Shown piece by piece: positions 31,744 through 39,618 of a DNA stretch of 64,000 nt. Below the pieces are notes generated by a model. It saw only the letters and a program-made list of their open reading frames with translations, was not told the origin of the DNA and did not search any database. The position numbers and the translations under genes were made by a program. The stretch is from the NCBI RefSeq assembly GCF_005080685.1, contig NZ_CP039371.1:682001-746000 (forward strand), in the 5' to 3' direction. How positions within the stretch are numbered: position 1 is the stretch's first letter; the number at the start of each line of letters is the position of its first letter. Source of the stretch: Pseudomonas putida (lineage in GTDB: Bacteria > Pseudomonadota > Gammaproteobacteria > Pseudomonadales > Pseudomonadaceae).

Positions 31744-33399
31744 ATGAACCTGCACCAGTACGCTGAAACCCACGAAGTCACCAACCAGCCGCCACCGTTG
31801 GACGGCGCCAACCTGTACCGCCTCGACCTGCCGCTGCAGGAGTGGTCACGGCACTTCGGCGCCGGTTGGGCGGCTTCGCGGATCGATGCCTACGGCGCCC
31901 TGGCCGGTGGGCCGCTGATGGCGGCGGGCTTTCTGGCCAACGCGCACAAGCCCGAGTTCAGCAGCCATGACCGTTATGGTCATCGCATCGACCTGGTCGA
32001 GTTCCACCCGGCCTATCACGAGCTGATGCGCACCGCCGTCGAACATGGCCTGCCATCGTTGCCCTGGGCCGAACCGCGAGCTGGCGCGCATGTGGCCCGG
32101 GCCTCCATGACCTATCTGCACAGCCAGGCCGAAGCCGGCAGCGGCTGCCCGCTGACCATGACCTTCGCCGCGGTGCCAGCGCTGAGGTTGCAGCCCGGTC
32201 TGGCCGAGTACTGGCTGCCCAAGGTGCTGAGCCGCGAGTACGATCCGCGTAACGTGGGCGACCGGCACAAGGCCGGGGTCACCCTCGGCATGGCGATGAC
32301 CGAGAAGCAGGGCGGTACCGACGTGCGCGCCAACACCACGCGGGCCTATCCGGTCGGCACCCCAGGGCCGGGCCAGGCCTACGAGTTGGTCGGCCACAAG
32401 TGGTTCTGCTCGGCGCCGATGTGCGATGCGTTCCTGACCCTGGCGCAGACCGAAAAGGGCCTGACCTGCTTCCTGTTGCCGCGTCATCGCCCGGACGACA
32501 GCCGCAACCAGTTCTATATCCAGCGCCTGAAGAACAAGCTCGGCAATTGCTCCAATGCCTCCAGCGAAATCGAACTGCGCGGCGCCCTGGCCTGGATGGT
32601 CGGGGAGGAGGGGCGTGGAGTGCCGACCATCATCGAGATGGTGGCGATGACCCGCTTCGATTGCATGGTCGGCTCCAGCGCCCTGATGCGTCAGGCCCTG
32701 ACCCAGGCCGCCCATCATTGTGCGCACCGCAAGGTCGGCGGGCGTCTGCTCAACGAACAACCCTTGATGCAGAACGTGTTGGCCGACCTGGCCCTGGAAA
32801 GCGAGGCGGCATTGGCGCTCAGCCTGCGCATGGGCCAGGCCCTGGAGCAACTGGACGACCCGAGCCAGGCGCACTTCGCCCGGCTGGTCACCGCCGTTGG
32901 CAAGTACTGGATCTGCAAGCGCGCCCCGGGAATGATCAACGAGGCTGCCGAGTGCCTGGGCGGTGCCGGCTACGTCGAGGACAGCATCCTGCCGCGGTTG
33001 TACCGCGAAGCGCCGGTCAACTCCACCTGGGAAGGCTCGGGCAACGTGCAGTGCCTCGATGTACTGCGGGCACTGGCCAAGGAGCCGGGTGTGCTCGAAG
33101 CGCTGTTCGCCGAACTGGGCGATGGCCATGGCGACCCCCGCCTGGCGATGCACATCGGCAACCTCAAGGGGGCGTTCGCCGATACCAGCGACATCCAGTA
33201 CCGCGCCCGGCAACTGACCGAGGACATCGCCCTGGCGCTACAGGCCAAGCTGTTGCTCGAAGCGGGCAATACCGTGGTCAGCGATGCCTTCATCGGGAGC
33301 CGCCTGGCGGGTGGTGGCCGGGCCTATGGCGCATTGCCCCGTGGCGTGGATGTCGAGGCGCTGGTGGCGCGGGCTACGCCACTCTGGCCGGTCGGATGA
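31744..33399 (+). CDS. AidB-like acyl-CoA dehydrogenase family protein
   Basis: A 551-residue flavoprotein of the AidB group of acyl-CoA dehydrogenases. AidB is induced by alkylation stress and binds DNA through its C-terminal domain. Landmarks are MAMTEKQGGTDVRANTT, then LVGHKWFCSAPMCDAFL and ECLGGAGYVEDSILPRLYRE, typical for the family. The long N-terminal region and C-terminal extension set it apart from ordinary fatty-acid dehydrogenases. The ATG at 31744 follows a 95-base gap after the kinase. The substrate is not known. Confidence 0.85.
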   Translation: MNLHQYAETHEVTNQPPPLDGANLYRLDLPLQEWSRHFGAGWAASRIDAYGALAGGPLMAAGFLANAHKPEFSSHDRYGHRIDLVEFHPAYHELMRTAVEHGLPSLPWAEPRAGAHVARASMTYLHSQAEAGSGCPLTMTFAAVPALRLQPGLAEYWLPKVLSREYDPRNVGDRHKAGVTLGMAMTEKQGGTDVRANTTRAYPVGTPGPGQAYELVGHKWFCSAPMCDAFLTLAQTEKGLTCFLLPRHRPDDSRNQFYIQRLKNKLGNCSNASSEIELRGALAWMVGEEGRGVPTIIEMVAMTRFDCMVGSSALMRQALTQAAHHCAHRKVGGRLLNEQPLMQNVLADLALESEAALALSLRMGQALEQLDDPSQAHFARLVTAVGKYWICKRAPGMINEAAECLGGAGYVEDSILPRLYREAPVNSTWEGSGNVQCLDVLRALAKEPGVLEALFAELGDGHGDPRLAMHIGNLKGAFADTSDIQYRARQLTEDIALALQAKLLLEAGNTVVSDAFIGSRLAGGGRAYGALPRGVDVEALVARATPLWPVG

Positions 33400-33468
33400 C
33401 GACGGGGGTGTAATTGCAACGGAAGGCAGGCAAGATGTTTCCATGCATGCCCAGACAGGAAGCCCAGT

Positions 33469-34932
33469 GTGAGCCAAGCGTTTATCGTCGTTGATACCCC
33501 AGAACAGGCCGTCGATCGTCTGGCGGCCCTGCATGAACAGGCCACCGGGGCCCTCAGCCAGGCCCTCAAGCGTTACCTGAAAGACCGTACCGAGCCGGGC
33601 GCAGACGAGCGCGCACTGTTCCGCTACCCAGCGCTGCGCCTGACCTACTACAGCCAGGGCGAGGTCGCCGCCACCACGCGCGCCTATGCCAAGGTGCAGG
33701 TCGCCGGTACCTACAGCGTCACCGTCACCCAGCCGGCGGCGTTCCGTGGCTATCTGCTGGAGCAACTGCGCCCGCTGATGCACGACTACACCGTTACTGT
33801 GGAAGTCGGCGTCAGCGAGCAGAACATTCCCTACCCCTACGTCGTCGACCAGGGTGACGAACTGGCCGGCAGTGGCATTACCGCGGCCCAGCTGGCGCGG
33901 GTGTTCCCCAGCACCGACCTGTCGGCGGCCACCGATAACATCGCCGACGGCCTGTACGATTGGGAAAGCGCCGAGAGCCTGCCACTGGCGCTGTTCGACG
34001 CCGCCCGGGTGGACTTCTCGCTGCGCCGCCTGGTGCATTACACCGGCAGCGACTGGCGGCACATGCAGCCCTGGATCCTGCTGACCAACTACCACCGCTA
34101 TGTCGACCAGTTCATCACCCATGGCCTCGAACAACTGCGTGACGACCCGCGTTTCGTGCGCATGGTGCTGCCAGGCAACGTGGTCATCGAAAAGTCCATG
34201 GACAACGGCGAAGCCCAGGCCCTGGTGGCCGGCGTGGTGTGGCACCGCTACCAGATGCCGGCATACCACCTGATCGCCGCCGACGGCGACGGTGTCACCC
34301 TGGTCAACATCGGCGTCGGCCCGTCCAATGCCAAGAACATCACCGACCACCTGGCGGTGCTGCGCCCGCACTGCTGGCTGATGATCGGCCACTGCGGCGG
34401 TCTGCGTCAGTCGCAGACCATCGGCGACTACGTGCTGGCCCACGCCTACATGCGCCGGGACGGCATTCTCGACCGCGTGGTGCCGCCGAACATCCCGATC
34501 CCGGCCCTGGCCGAGGTGCAGATGGCGCTGCAGGAGGCTGCCGCGCAGGTGACCGGCGAGCGTGGCGAGCAGCTTAAAAAACGCCTGCGCACCGGCACCG
34601 TGCTGACCTACGACGACCGCAACTGGGAACTGCGCTGGGCCCAGGAACGGCCATTGATCAACCTCTCGCGCGCCGTGGCCGTGGACATGGAAAGCGGCAC
34701 CATCGCCGCCCAGGGCTACCGCTTGCGGGTCCCGTACGGCACCTTGCTGTGCGTCTCCGACAAACCGCTGCACAGCGAAATCAAGCTGCCCGGTTCGGCC
34801 AATGCCTTCTACAACCGGGCAGTCAGCCAGCACCTGAAGATCGGCATCGCCGCCCTCGACCTGCTGCGTACCGAGCTCAATTCGTTGCACTCGCGTAAAC
34901 TGCGCAGCTTCGATGAACCGCCGTTCCGCTGA
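33469..34932 (+). CDS. amn: AMP nucleosidase
   Basis: Amn splits AMP into adenine and ribose 5-phosphate, adjusting the AMP pool. The 487-residue protein matches the family length. It has an N-terminal regulatory region, then a nucleoside-phosphorylase-like domain with MIGHCGGLRQSQTIGDYVLA and DMESGTIAAQGYRLRVPYG. The start is GTG at 33469. rluE begins 6 bases after the stop, so the genes are probably co-transcribed. Confidence 0.94.
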   Translation: MSQAFIVVDTPEQAVDRLAALHEQATGALSQALKRYLKDRTEPGADERALFRYPALRLTYYSQGEVAATTRAYAKVQVAGTYSVTVTQPAAFRGYLLEQLRPLMHDYTVTVEVGVSEQNIPYPYVVDQGDELAGSGITAAQLARVFPSTDLSAATDNIADGLYDWESAESLPLALFDAARVDFSLRRLVHYTGSDWRHMQPWILLTNYHRYVDQFITHGLEQLRDDPRFVRMVLPGNVVIEKSMDNGEAQALVAGVVWHRYQMPAYHLIAADGDGVTLVNIGVGPSNAKNITDHLAVLRPHCWLMIGHCGGLRQSQTIGDYVLAHAYMRRDGILDRVVPPNIPIPALAEVQMALQEAAAQVTGERGEQLKKRLRTGTVLTYDDRNWELRWAQERPLINLSRAVAVDMESGTIAAQGYRLRVPYGTLLCVSDKPLHSEIKLPGSANAFYNRAVSQHLKIGIAALDLLRTELNSLHSRKLRSFDEPPFR

Positions 34933-34938
34933 GGATCC

Positions 34939-35568
34939 ATGTCCCTGCCTCCCCGTTCCAAGCCGCGTCGCCCCCAGGCGCGGCCCACTGGCCCGCGTCG
35001 CCAGCCCAAGGCGCCGCCGGCCGAACCACGCCTGATCCTGTTCAACAAGCCGTTCGATGTGCTCACCCAGTTCAGCGACGGTGAGGGGCGTGCCACGCTC
35101 AAGGACTTTATCGATATCCCCGGCGTATACCCGGCGGGGCGTCTGGACCGTGACAGCGAGGGCCTGCTGCTGCTGACCAACGATGGCGCCCTGCAGGCAC
35201 GTATCGCCGACCCCAAGCACAAGTTGGCCAAGACTTACTGGGTGCAGGTCGAAGGCGAGGTGAGTGACGAGCAGTTGCAACGCCTGCGTGATGGCGTCGA
35301 GCTCAACGACGGGCCGACCCTGCCGGCCGAGGCGCGGCGCCTGGACGAACCGCAACTATGGCCGCGCAATCCGCCCGTGCGGTTTCGCAAGAGCGTGCCG
35401 ACCCGCTGGCTGGAGCTGGTGATCCGTGAGGGTCGCAATCGTCAGGTGCGGCGGATGACGGCGGCGGTCGGGTTGCCGACCTTGCGCCTGGTACGGGTGC
35501 GCATTGGCAAGTGGGCACTGGAGGGGTTGGAGCAGGGCTGCTGGCGTGAGGTCGAGGCCCGGCTGTAG
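34939..35568 (+). CDS. rluE: 23S rRNA pseudouridine-2457 synthase
   Basis: RluE converts U2457 of 23S rRNA to pseudouridine. The 209-residue protein has a basic N-terminal tail, then [16 protein letters not shown] and the catalytic region [19 protein letters not shown], where the aspartate of GRLDRD is catalytic. It lacks an S4 domain, as is usual for RluE. It follows amn by 6 bases and ends at a convergent hairpin. Confidence 0.93.
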   Translation: MSLPPRSKPRRPQARPTGPRRQPKAPPAEPRLILFNKPFDVLTQFSDGEGRATLKDFIDIPGVYPAGRLDRDSEGLLLLTNDGALQARIADPKHKLAKTYWVQVEGEVSDEQLQRLRDGVELNDGPTLPAEARRLDEPQLWPRNPPVRFRKSVPTRWLELVIREGRNRQVRRMTAAVGLPTLRLVRVRIGKWALEGLEQGCWREVEARL

Positions 35569-35579
35569 GTCTGCTGGGT

Positions 35580-35610
35580 GGCCATTCGCGCCGAACCGCC
35601 GCGAATGGCC
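35580..35610. terminator. Bidirectional hairpin between rluE and DUF2788 gene
   Basis: An 11-base stem GGCCATTCGCG / CGCGAATGGCC (35580-35590 with 35600-35610) lies between two convergent genes. No T run follows, so termination is only probable. Confidence 0.5.
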
Positions 35611-35620
35611 GGCGAAGACG

Positions 35621-35824
35621 CTAGACCCCTTCGAGAAACGCCACCACCACGCTCTTGATGATGAAGGCCAATACCCCCAACCCCAGCACGAAAAACAGAA
35701 TCAGCGTACCAAATCGCCCGGCTTTGGACTTTTTCGCCAAATCCCAGACGATGAAACCCATGAAACCGATCAGGATCGTGACCAGGACGATCATCATCCA
35801 CTCTTCGAATACGGCGGGATCCAT
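35621..35824 (-). CDS. DUF2788 family membrane protein
   Basis: A 67-residue protein with two membrane segments (about 9-28 and 38-62) and a short basic link between them (AKKSKAGRFG). This matches the DUF2788 family, common in gammaproteobacteria and without known function. It starts MDPAVFEEWMMI and is 18 bases downstream of the Lrp-type gene on the same strand, so the two could share a transcript. Confidence 0.82.
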   Translation of the reverse strand: MDPAVFEEWMMIVLVTILIGFMGFIVWDLAKKSKAGRFGTLILFFVLGLGVLAFIIKSVVVAFLEGV

Positions 35825-35842
35825 CGATGTTCTCCTGGGCGA

Positions 35843-36319
35843 TCAACGCAGGTGGGTCAGGGGGAGTTCGGTGCTGGCCAATACCTGGTTGAGCACGAAG
35901 CTCGAACGTACGCTGGTCACGCCTTCGATGCGTGTCAGGCTGCCGAGCAGCAGTTTCTGGTAATGATCCATGTCCGGCACCACCACTTTCAGCTGATAGT
36001 CGGCGTCCATCCCGGTTACCAGGCTGCATTCCAATACCTGCGGCAGGTTGCGGATGGCCGCCTCGAAGGTTTCGAAACGCTCGGGGGTGTGGCGGTCCAT
36101 GCCGATCAGCACGTAGGCGGTCAGGCTCAGGCCGAGCTTCTTGCGATCGAGCAGGGCGACCTGGCGCGAGATGTAGCCGTCGTCTTCCAGTTGCTTGACC
36201 CGACGAGAGCATGGCGAAGGCGACAAGCCGATGCGTTCGGCCAGCTCCTGGTTGGAAATGCGCGCGTCGCGCTGCAGTTCGGCGAGGATGCTCAGGTCGT
36301 AGCGGTCAAGTTTGCTCAT
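35843..36319 (-). CDS. Lrp/AsnC family transcriptional regulator
   Basis: A 158-residue regulator with an N-terminal helix-turn-helix (ISNQELAERIGLSPSPCSRR) and a C-terminal RAM ligand-binding domain (about 70-150). The family senses amino acids and binds AT-rich operators, often its own promoter. The divergent gap to the right contains an AT-rich block at about 36345-36415 that could hold such sites. Ligand and targets are unknown from sequence. Confidence 0.9.
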   Translation of the reverse strand: MSKLDRYDLSILAELQRDARISNQELAERIGLSPSPCSRRVKQLEDDGYISRQVALLDRKKLGLSLTAYVLIGMDRHTPERFETFEAAIRNLPQVLECSLVTGMDADYQLKVVVPDMDHYQKLLLGSLTRIEGVTSVRSSFVLNQVLASTELPLTHLR

Positions 36320-36409
36320 GGAAAAGGCCTTTTCTGTTCAGATTGCGTTGAATTATCAATCCAGGGTGAAAAATTGCGCAAGTGCTATTTATCCGTGCAA
36401 TCTTCGCAA

Positions 36410-36634
36410 TCCTCTGCTGGGTCAGGTCCCGTATCTTTTTACCTACAGAATCACTGCCCGGACAACAGTCCACGGCGACGCGCCCCAGGCGGGCGGTCGC
36501 GGCCAGCCATCCAACAGGATCCGCCAGGCCCCCGGGCTACGCAGCGTCCAGAAGACGATGCGAGGTGAGCCGACGCCACAAGTGTCGAGCACGGACGACA
36601 ATTCCCAAAGGGAGGCCCAGCGGCCTCCCTTTTT
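36410..36634 (+). ncRNA. Candidate small RNA ending at a terminator
   Basis: A plus-strand region without a believable protein frame ends at a textbook terminator (36605-36634), and no gene is read into it from the left on this strand. No known RNA family was recognised. The 5' end is a guess. Confidence 0.35.
36605..36634 (+). terminator. Strong terminator ahead of DUF6515 gene
   Basis: The stem AAAGGGAGGCC / GGCCTCCCTTT with a short CAGC loop is followed by a T run. The A run before the stem means it could also work on the minus strand. Confidence 0.85.
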
Positions 36635-36713
36635 TCATGCCCGCGATTTTCATCTGGGCGATGTGGCGGCGCGGTAAACTGGCGCCACGCGTTTGATTAC
36701 CGAGAGGAACAAC

Positions 36714-37550
36714 ATGAAGTCGCGCATCTGGCAGTTGGCAGGTGTTGGTTTGCTTGGCCTGGCGATCAGCCTCGGGGCGCAGGCCCAGGGTCCTGGAGAG
36801 CGGCCTGGAGAGGGGCATGGCGGTGCAGGCCCGCAAGACTCGAACGATAACGGCGGCGGCCGGACGTTGAATTCGCGCGACGAGGTCCGCCAGACCCAGC
36901 CTGCGCGGCAAGGCTATTACCAGGACATCCCGCACCGTGGCGGTGAGGGCCATTGGCAGGGCGGCCAGCGTCCCGGTGGCGATTGGCAGGGCCGTCCGGA
37001 CGGCCATGGCAACGGCTGGGGACCTGGGCCGCAGTACCGGCCGGGGCATCAGGTCGACCGCTTCCCGGACCGCTACTGGAAAGTGCCCTATCGCGGCGAG
37101 GACTATTTCTACTCCGGCGGCTACTGGTATCGCCCCAATGGCGGCGGCTATCGGGTGGTGTCCCCGCCGTACGGCGTACGTGTCGGCTACCTGCCGTCCT
37201 ACGCTCGCGAGGTATGGCTGGGCGGTGCGTTGTTCTTCCTGGTCGCCGACACCTATTACCAGTACCTGGCCGACAGCCAGGAGTACGTGGTGGTCAACCC
37301 GCCCGCGCAAGCCCCTGCGCCGGTGCCGGTAGCGCCTGCGCCAAATGGCTACGATGTGGTGGCCTATCCCCTGTACGGCCAGGGCCAGGAACAACAGGAC
37401 CAGGACCGCTACCAGTGCCACCGATGGGCGGTCAGCCAGTCCGGTTTCGACCCGGCCACGGCGACCTACGCGCCACCTGCCAATGTCGCCGACAATTACC
37501 GGCGCGCCTTGGGGGCCTGCTTCAGCGGGCGAGGGTATAGCGTCAACTGA
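36714..37550 (+). CDS. DUF6515-like secreted protein, Gly/Pro-rich
   Basis: A 278-residue protein with a signal peptide (MKSRIWQLAGVGLLGLAISL) cleaved near AQAQGP. A low-complexity stretch rich in glycine, proline, histidine and tryptophan follows (about 25-120). A conserved core then starts YWKVPYRGEDYFYSGGYWYR and continues with GYLPSYAREVWLGGALFFL, as in proteins annotated DUF6515. A C-terminal domain contains RYQCHRWAVSQSGFDP, seen in several envelope proteins. Location is probably the periplasm or outer membrane; function is unknown. Confidence 0.75.
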   Translation: MKSRIWQLAGVGLLGLAISLGAQAQGPGERPGEGHGGAGPQDSNDNGGGRTLNSRDEVRQTQPARQGYYQDIPHRGGEGHWQGGQRPGGDWQGRPDGHGNGWGPGPQYRPGHQVDRFPDRYWKVPYRGEDYFYSGGYWYRPNGGGYRVVSPPYGVRVGYLPSYAREVWLGGALFFLVADTYYQYLADSQEYVVVNPPAQAPAPVPVAPAPNGYDVVAYPLYGQGQEQQDQDRYQCHRWAVSQSGFDPATATYAPPANVADNYRRALGACFSGRGYSVN

Positions 37551-37561
37551 GGCCGGGCAGC

Positions 37562-38431
37562 TCACACCGGATCGGCATGCACCATCACATCCGCCCGCGG
37601 ATAACGCTGGCGGATCACCTCCGAGGCGCGTACGCACAAGGCGTGCGCCTCATGCAGCGGTAACTGCCCGGGCAATTCCAGGTGCAACTGCACGAACCAC
37701 TGGTTGCCCGACACCCGCGTGCGCAGGTCGTGCACGCCCTGTACCCCAGGTATGCCCAGCACCAGCCCGGCCATCTCCTCGCCGATGTCCCCAGGCAGCG
37801 CCTTGTCCATCAGGATCGACGTGCTTTCGCGAGCGATCTGCAACGCGCTCCAGAGGATGTACAGGGCGATGCCCAGGCCGAACAGCGCATCCAGCTGCGG
37901 CCAGCCGAAGCGTGCCAGCAGCAGGGCGAGCAGGATGCTGCCGTTGAGCAGCAGGTCGGAGCGATAGTGCAGCGAGTCGGCGCGCACGGCGGTCGAGCCG
38001 GTCAGGCGTATGACCTTGCGCTGCAAGGCCAGCAAGGCGACGGTCAATGCCAGCGACAGCAGCATCACGCCGATGCCGACCGCCGTGTCGCCCAAGGGCC
38101 GTGGCGTCTGCAGGCGCTCGAACGCCTGCAGGCCGATGAGCACCGCGCTGACCCCGATGAACAGTGCCTGGGCCATGCCGGCCAGCGCCTCGGCCTTGCC
38201 GTGGCCGAAGCGGTGGTCGTCATCGGCCGGGCGCAGGGCGTAGTGCACGGCCAGCAGGTTGAGGAACGACGCCACCGCGTCCAGCGCCGAGTCGGTCAGG
38301 CCCGCCAGCAGGCTGACCGAACCGCTCAGCCACCAGGCCAGCGCCTTGCTCACGACCAGGATGCTGGCCACCGCCAGCGAAGCGCGGGTGGCCAGACGCA
38401 GGAGGCGCTGGTGTTCGGCGCAGGTGATCAT
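37562..38431 (-). CDS. Cation diffusion facilitator (FieF-like) transporter
   Basis: A 289-residue transporter with six membrane segments (about 12-205) and a cytoplasmic C-terminal domain (about 210-289). The metal site aspartates appear in LLAGLTDSALDAVAS and in the later HYRSDLLLNG. A histidine-rich link VHYALRPADDDHRFGHGK sits between segments. This is the CDF family, which exports divalent metals (zinc, iron, manganese) using the proton gradient. The exact metal cannot be read from sequence. Confidence 0.9.
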   Translation of the reverse strand: MITCAEHQRLLRLATRASLAVASILVVSKALAWWLSGSVSLLAGLTDSALDAVASFLNLLAVHYALRPADDDHRFGHGKAEALAGMAQALFIGVSAVLIGLQAFERLQTPRPLGDTAVGIGVMLLSLALTVALLALQRKVIRLTGSTAVRADSLHYRSDLLLNGSILLALLLARFGWPQLDALFGLGIALYILWSALQIARESTSILMDKALPGDIGEEMAGLVLGIPGVQGVHDLRTRVSGNQWFVQLHLELPGQLPLHEAHALCVRASEVIRQRYPRADVMVHADPV

Positions 38432-38454
38432 GCGCGGGGCGGCATCCTCGTGGT

Positions 38455-38874
38455 TCAGGCGGCAGGGACCAGGCCGTAGGCGGCCAGTTGCTCGACACTA
38501 CCACGGTGCTGGATGAGGCGTGGGTCGTTGAGCGGCAGGCGCTGGCCCAGTTCGCTTTCCAGGATGGCCTGCAGCTTGACGTTGTCGACCTTGCCGTCAG
38601 CGTTCACCGCCTCGCGCAGCTTGACCGGGTCGACCTGCGCGGTGCGCCCGCCCGGGTAGTAGATGGCGCCGGTGGCGAAGTCGATGCCGAAGGCGATCAG
38701 GCCGGGGATCACGTAGAACAGGATGCCGATGGCATCCATTGCGGCGACCACGGGGTCGATCTTGCCGCCGATCTGGCCGCGGCGGTCTGGATAGAAAATC
38801 GTGCCGCAGGCCGTCAGCTGGGTCAGCAGGGTGACGATGAGGGCGCCACCGATGACGCGGGATGGGATGCGCAT
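38455..38874 (-). CDS. Small lipoprotein with glycine-rich hydrophobic core
   Basis: A 139-residue protein with a lipoprotein signal whose lipobox is LTACGT. A region (about 45-75) with GILFYVIPGLIAFGIDFATG may be a membrane segment. The C-terminal third is soluble (DPVKLREAVNADGKVDNV onward). Homologs in Pseudomonas are often mislabelled after polynucleotide phosphorylase, but no such domain is seen. It is divergent from hrpB. Function is unknown. Confidence 0.75.
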   Translation of the reverse strand: MRIPSRVIGGALIVTLLTQLTACGTIFYPDRRGQIGGKIDPVVAAMDAIGILFYVIPGLIAFGIDFATGAIYYPGGRTAQVDPVKLREAVNADGKVDNVKLQAILESELGQRLPLNDPRLIQHRGSVEQLAAYGLVPAA

Positions 38875-38962
38875 GTAAATCTCCGGAAAAGGTATTCAGC
38901 AGGGCAAGCGAAGCGCCAGCACCTGAAGCTAAGACCATGATAGGGCAGGCTCGGTTCGCCGT

Positions 38963-38968
38963 TATACT
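38963..38968 (+). promoter_or_regulatory. Chromosomal hrpB -10 box (TATACT)
   Basis: TATACT ends 23 bases before the hrpB ATG. The same hexamer at exactly the same distance lies before the island copy (39590-39595), which suggests that both are the native hrpB promoter. Confidence 0.5.
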
Positions 38969-38991
38969 CGCCGCACTGTTCGAGGACCACC

Positions 38992-39441
38992 ATGATTTCA
39001 TTACCGATCGATGCTGTCTTGCCCGCCCTGCGCCAGGCCCTGGAAAACCGCGACGAAGCCGTGCTCGAAGCGCCGCCCGGCGCCGGCAAGACCACCCGCG
39101 TGCCGCTGGCGCTGCTCGATGCGCCCTGGCTGGCCGGGCAGACCATCCTCATGCTCGAACCGCGCCGGCTCGCTGCCCGTGCGGCCGCCGAGCGGCTGGC
39201 CAGCGAATTGGGCGAGAAGGTCGGCGAGACCGTGGGCTATCGCATTCGCCTGGACAGCAAGGTGGGGCCGAACACCCGCATCGAAGTGGTCACCGAGGGC
39301 ATCCTCACCCGCCGCCTGCAGGCCGACCCGGCGCTCGAAGGTGTGGGGCTGCTGATTTTCGACGAGTTTCACGATTTGCTGATTAGCTCTTTTTCCGCTC
39401 TTGCTTGTCAGGATTTTCAATCAAAGCCCACAAGGCTTTGA
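38992..39441 (+). pseudogene. hrpB: Chromosomal hrpB, truncated by the island
   Basis: This frame encodes the first 127 residues of the ATP-dependent helicase HrpB, including the P-loop [10 protein letters not shown]. It breaks off right in the helicase motif II region (FDEFH). The expected continuation is lost, and 22 unrelated residues follow before a stop, so a complete helicase of over 800 residues cannot be made. The join lies at about 39375. The 3' part of the gene is not in the window and may lie beyond the far end of the island. A full substitute copy starts at 39619. Confidence 0.92.
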
Positions 39442-39471
39442 TGCTCCTGCTCCTGCTCCTGCTCCTGCTCC
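39421..39471. repeat. Hairpin and GCTCCT tandem repeat near the island's left end
   Basis: TCAAAGCC / GGCTTTGA (39421-39428 with 39434-39441) forms a hairpin with a 5-base loop. Directly after it, GCTCCT is repeated four times plus a variant copy (39443-39471). Both lie between the broken and the intact hrpB. Confidence 0.75.
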
Positions 39472-39589
39472 CGCCTCTGCTTTGCCCTCGCTTCTGCTCT
39501 CGTTCTTCCTATCTTTTCATGGTGCGCTTAGGTAGCTCACTGATCCTGACTGGCATCCTCAAGCTCAAATCAACCCTCAACGCTCAGCG

Positions 39590-39595
39590 TATACT
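39590..39595 (+). promoter_or_regulatory. Island hrpB -10 box (TATACT)
   Basis: TATACT ends 23 bases before the ATG at 39619, mirroring the chromosomal copy. No clear -35 hexamer was found. Confidence 0.45.
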
Positions 39596-39618
39596 GCCTC
39601 CCTGATTTGGGAGCCTCG

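Larger units (their letters stand above)
36320..36713. other. 394-base gap with candidate small RNA and terminator
   Basis: This gap lies between the divergent Lrp-type gene and the DUF6515 gene. Its left part is AT-rich (about 36345-36415), a likely Lrp-family binding region. From about 36415 it becomes GC-rich without a convincing reading frame and ends at a strong plus-strand terminator. That pattern suggests a small RNA of about 150-220 bases, listed separately. Confidence 0.6.

Noticed and set aside
36312..36696. Plus-strand frames in the lrp/DUF6515 gap
   Set aside because: They run through the terminator stem at 36605-36634 and have no plausible protein composition.
36537..37637. Minus-strand frame opposite the DUF6515 gene
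   Set aside because: Shadow of a low-complexity gene; the plus-strand product has a signal peptide and a recognised core.
39443..39471. CRISPR-like repeat
   Set aside because: It is a simple hexanucleotide run without spacers; no cas gene or repeat-spacer pattern occurs anywhere in the window.
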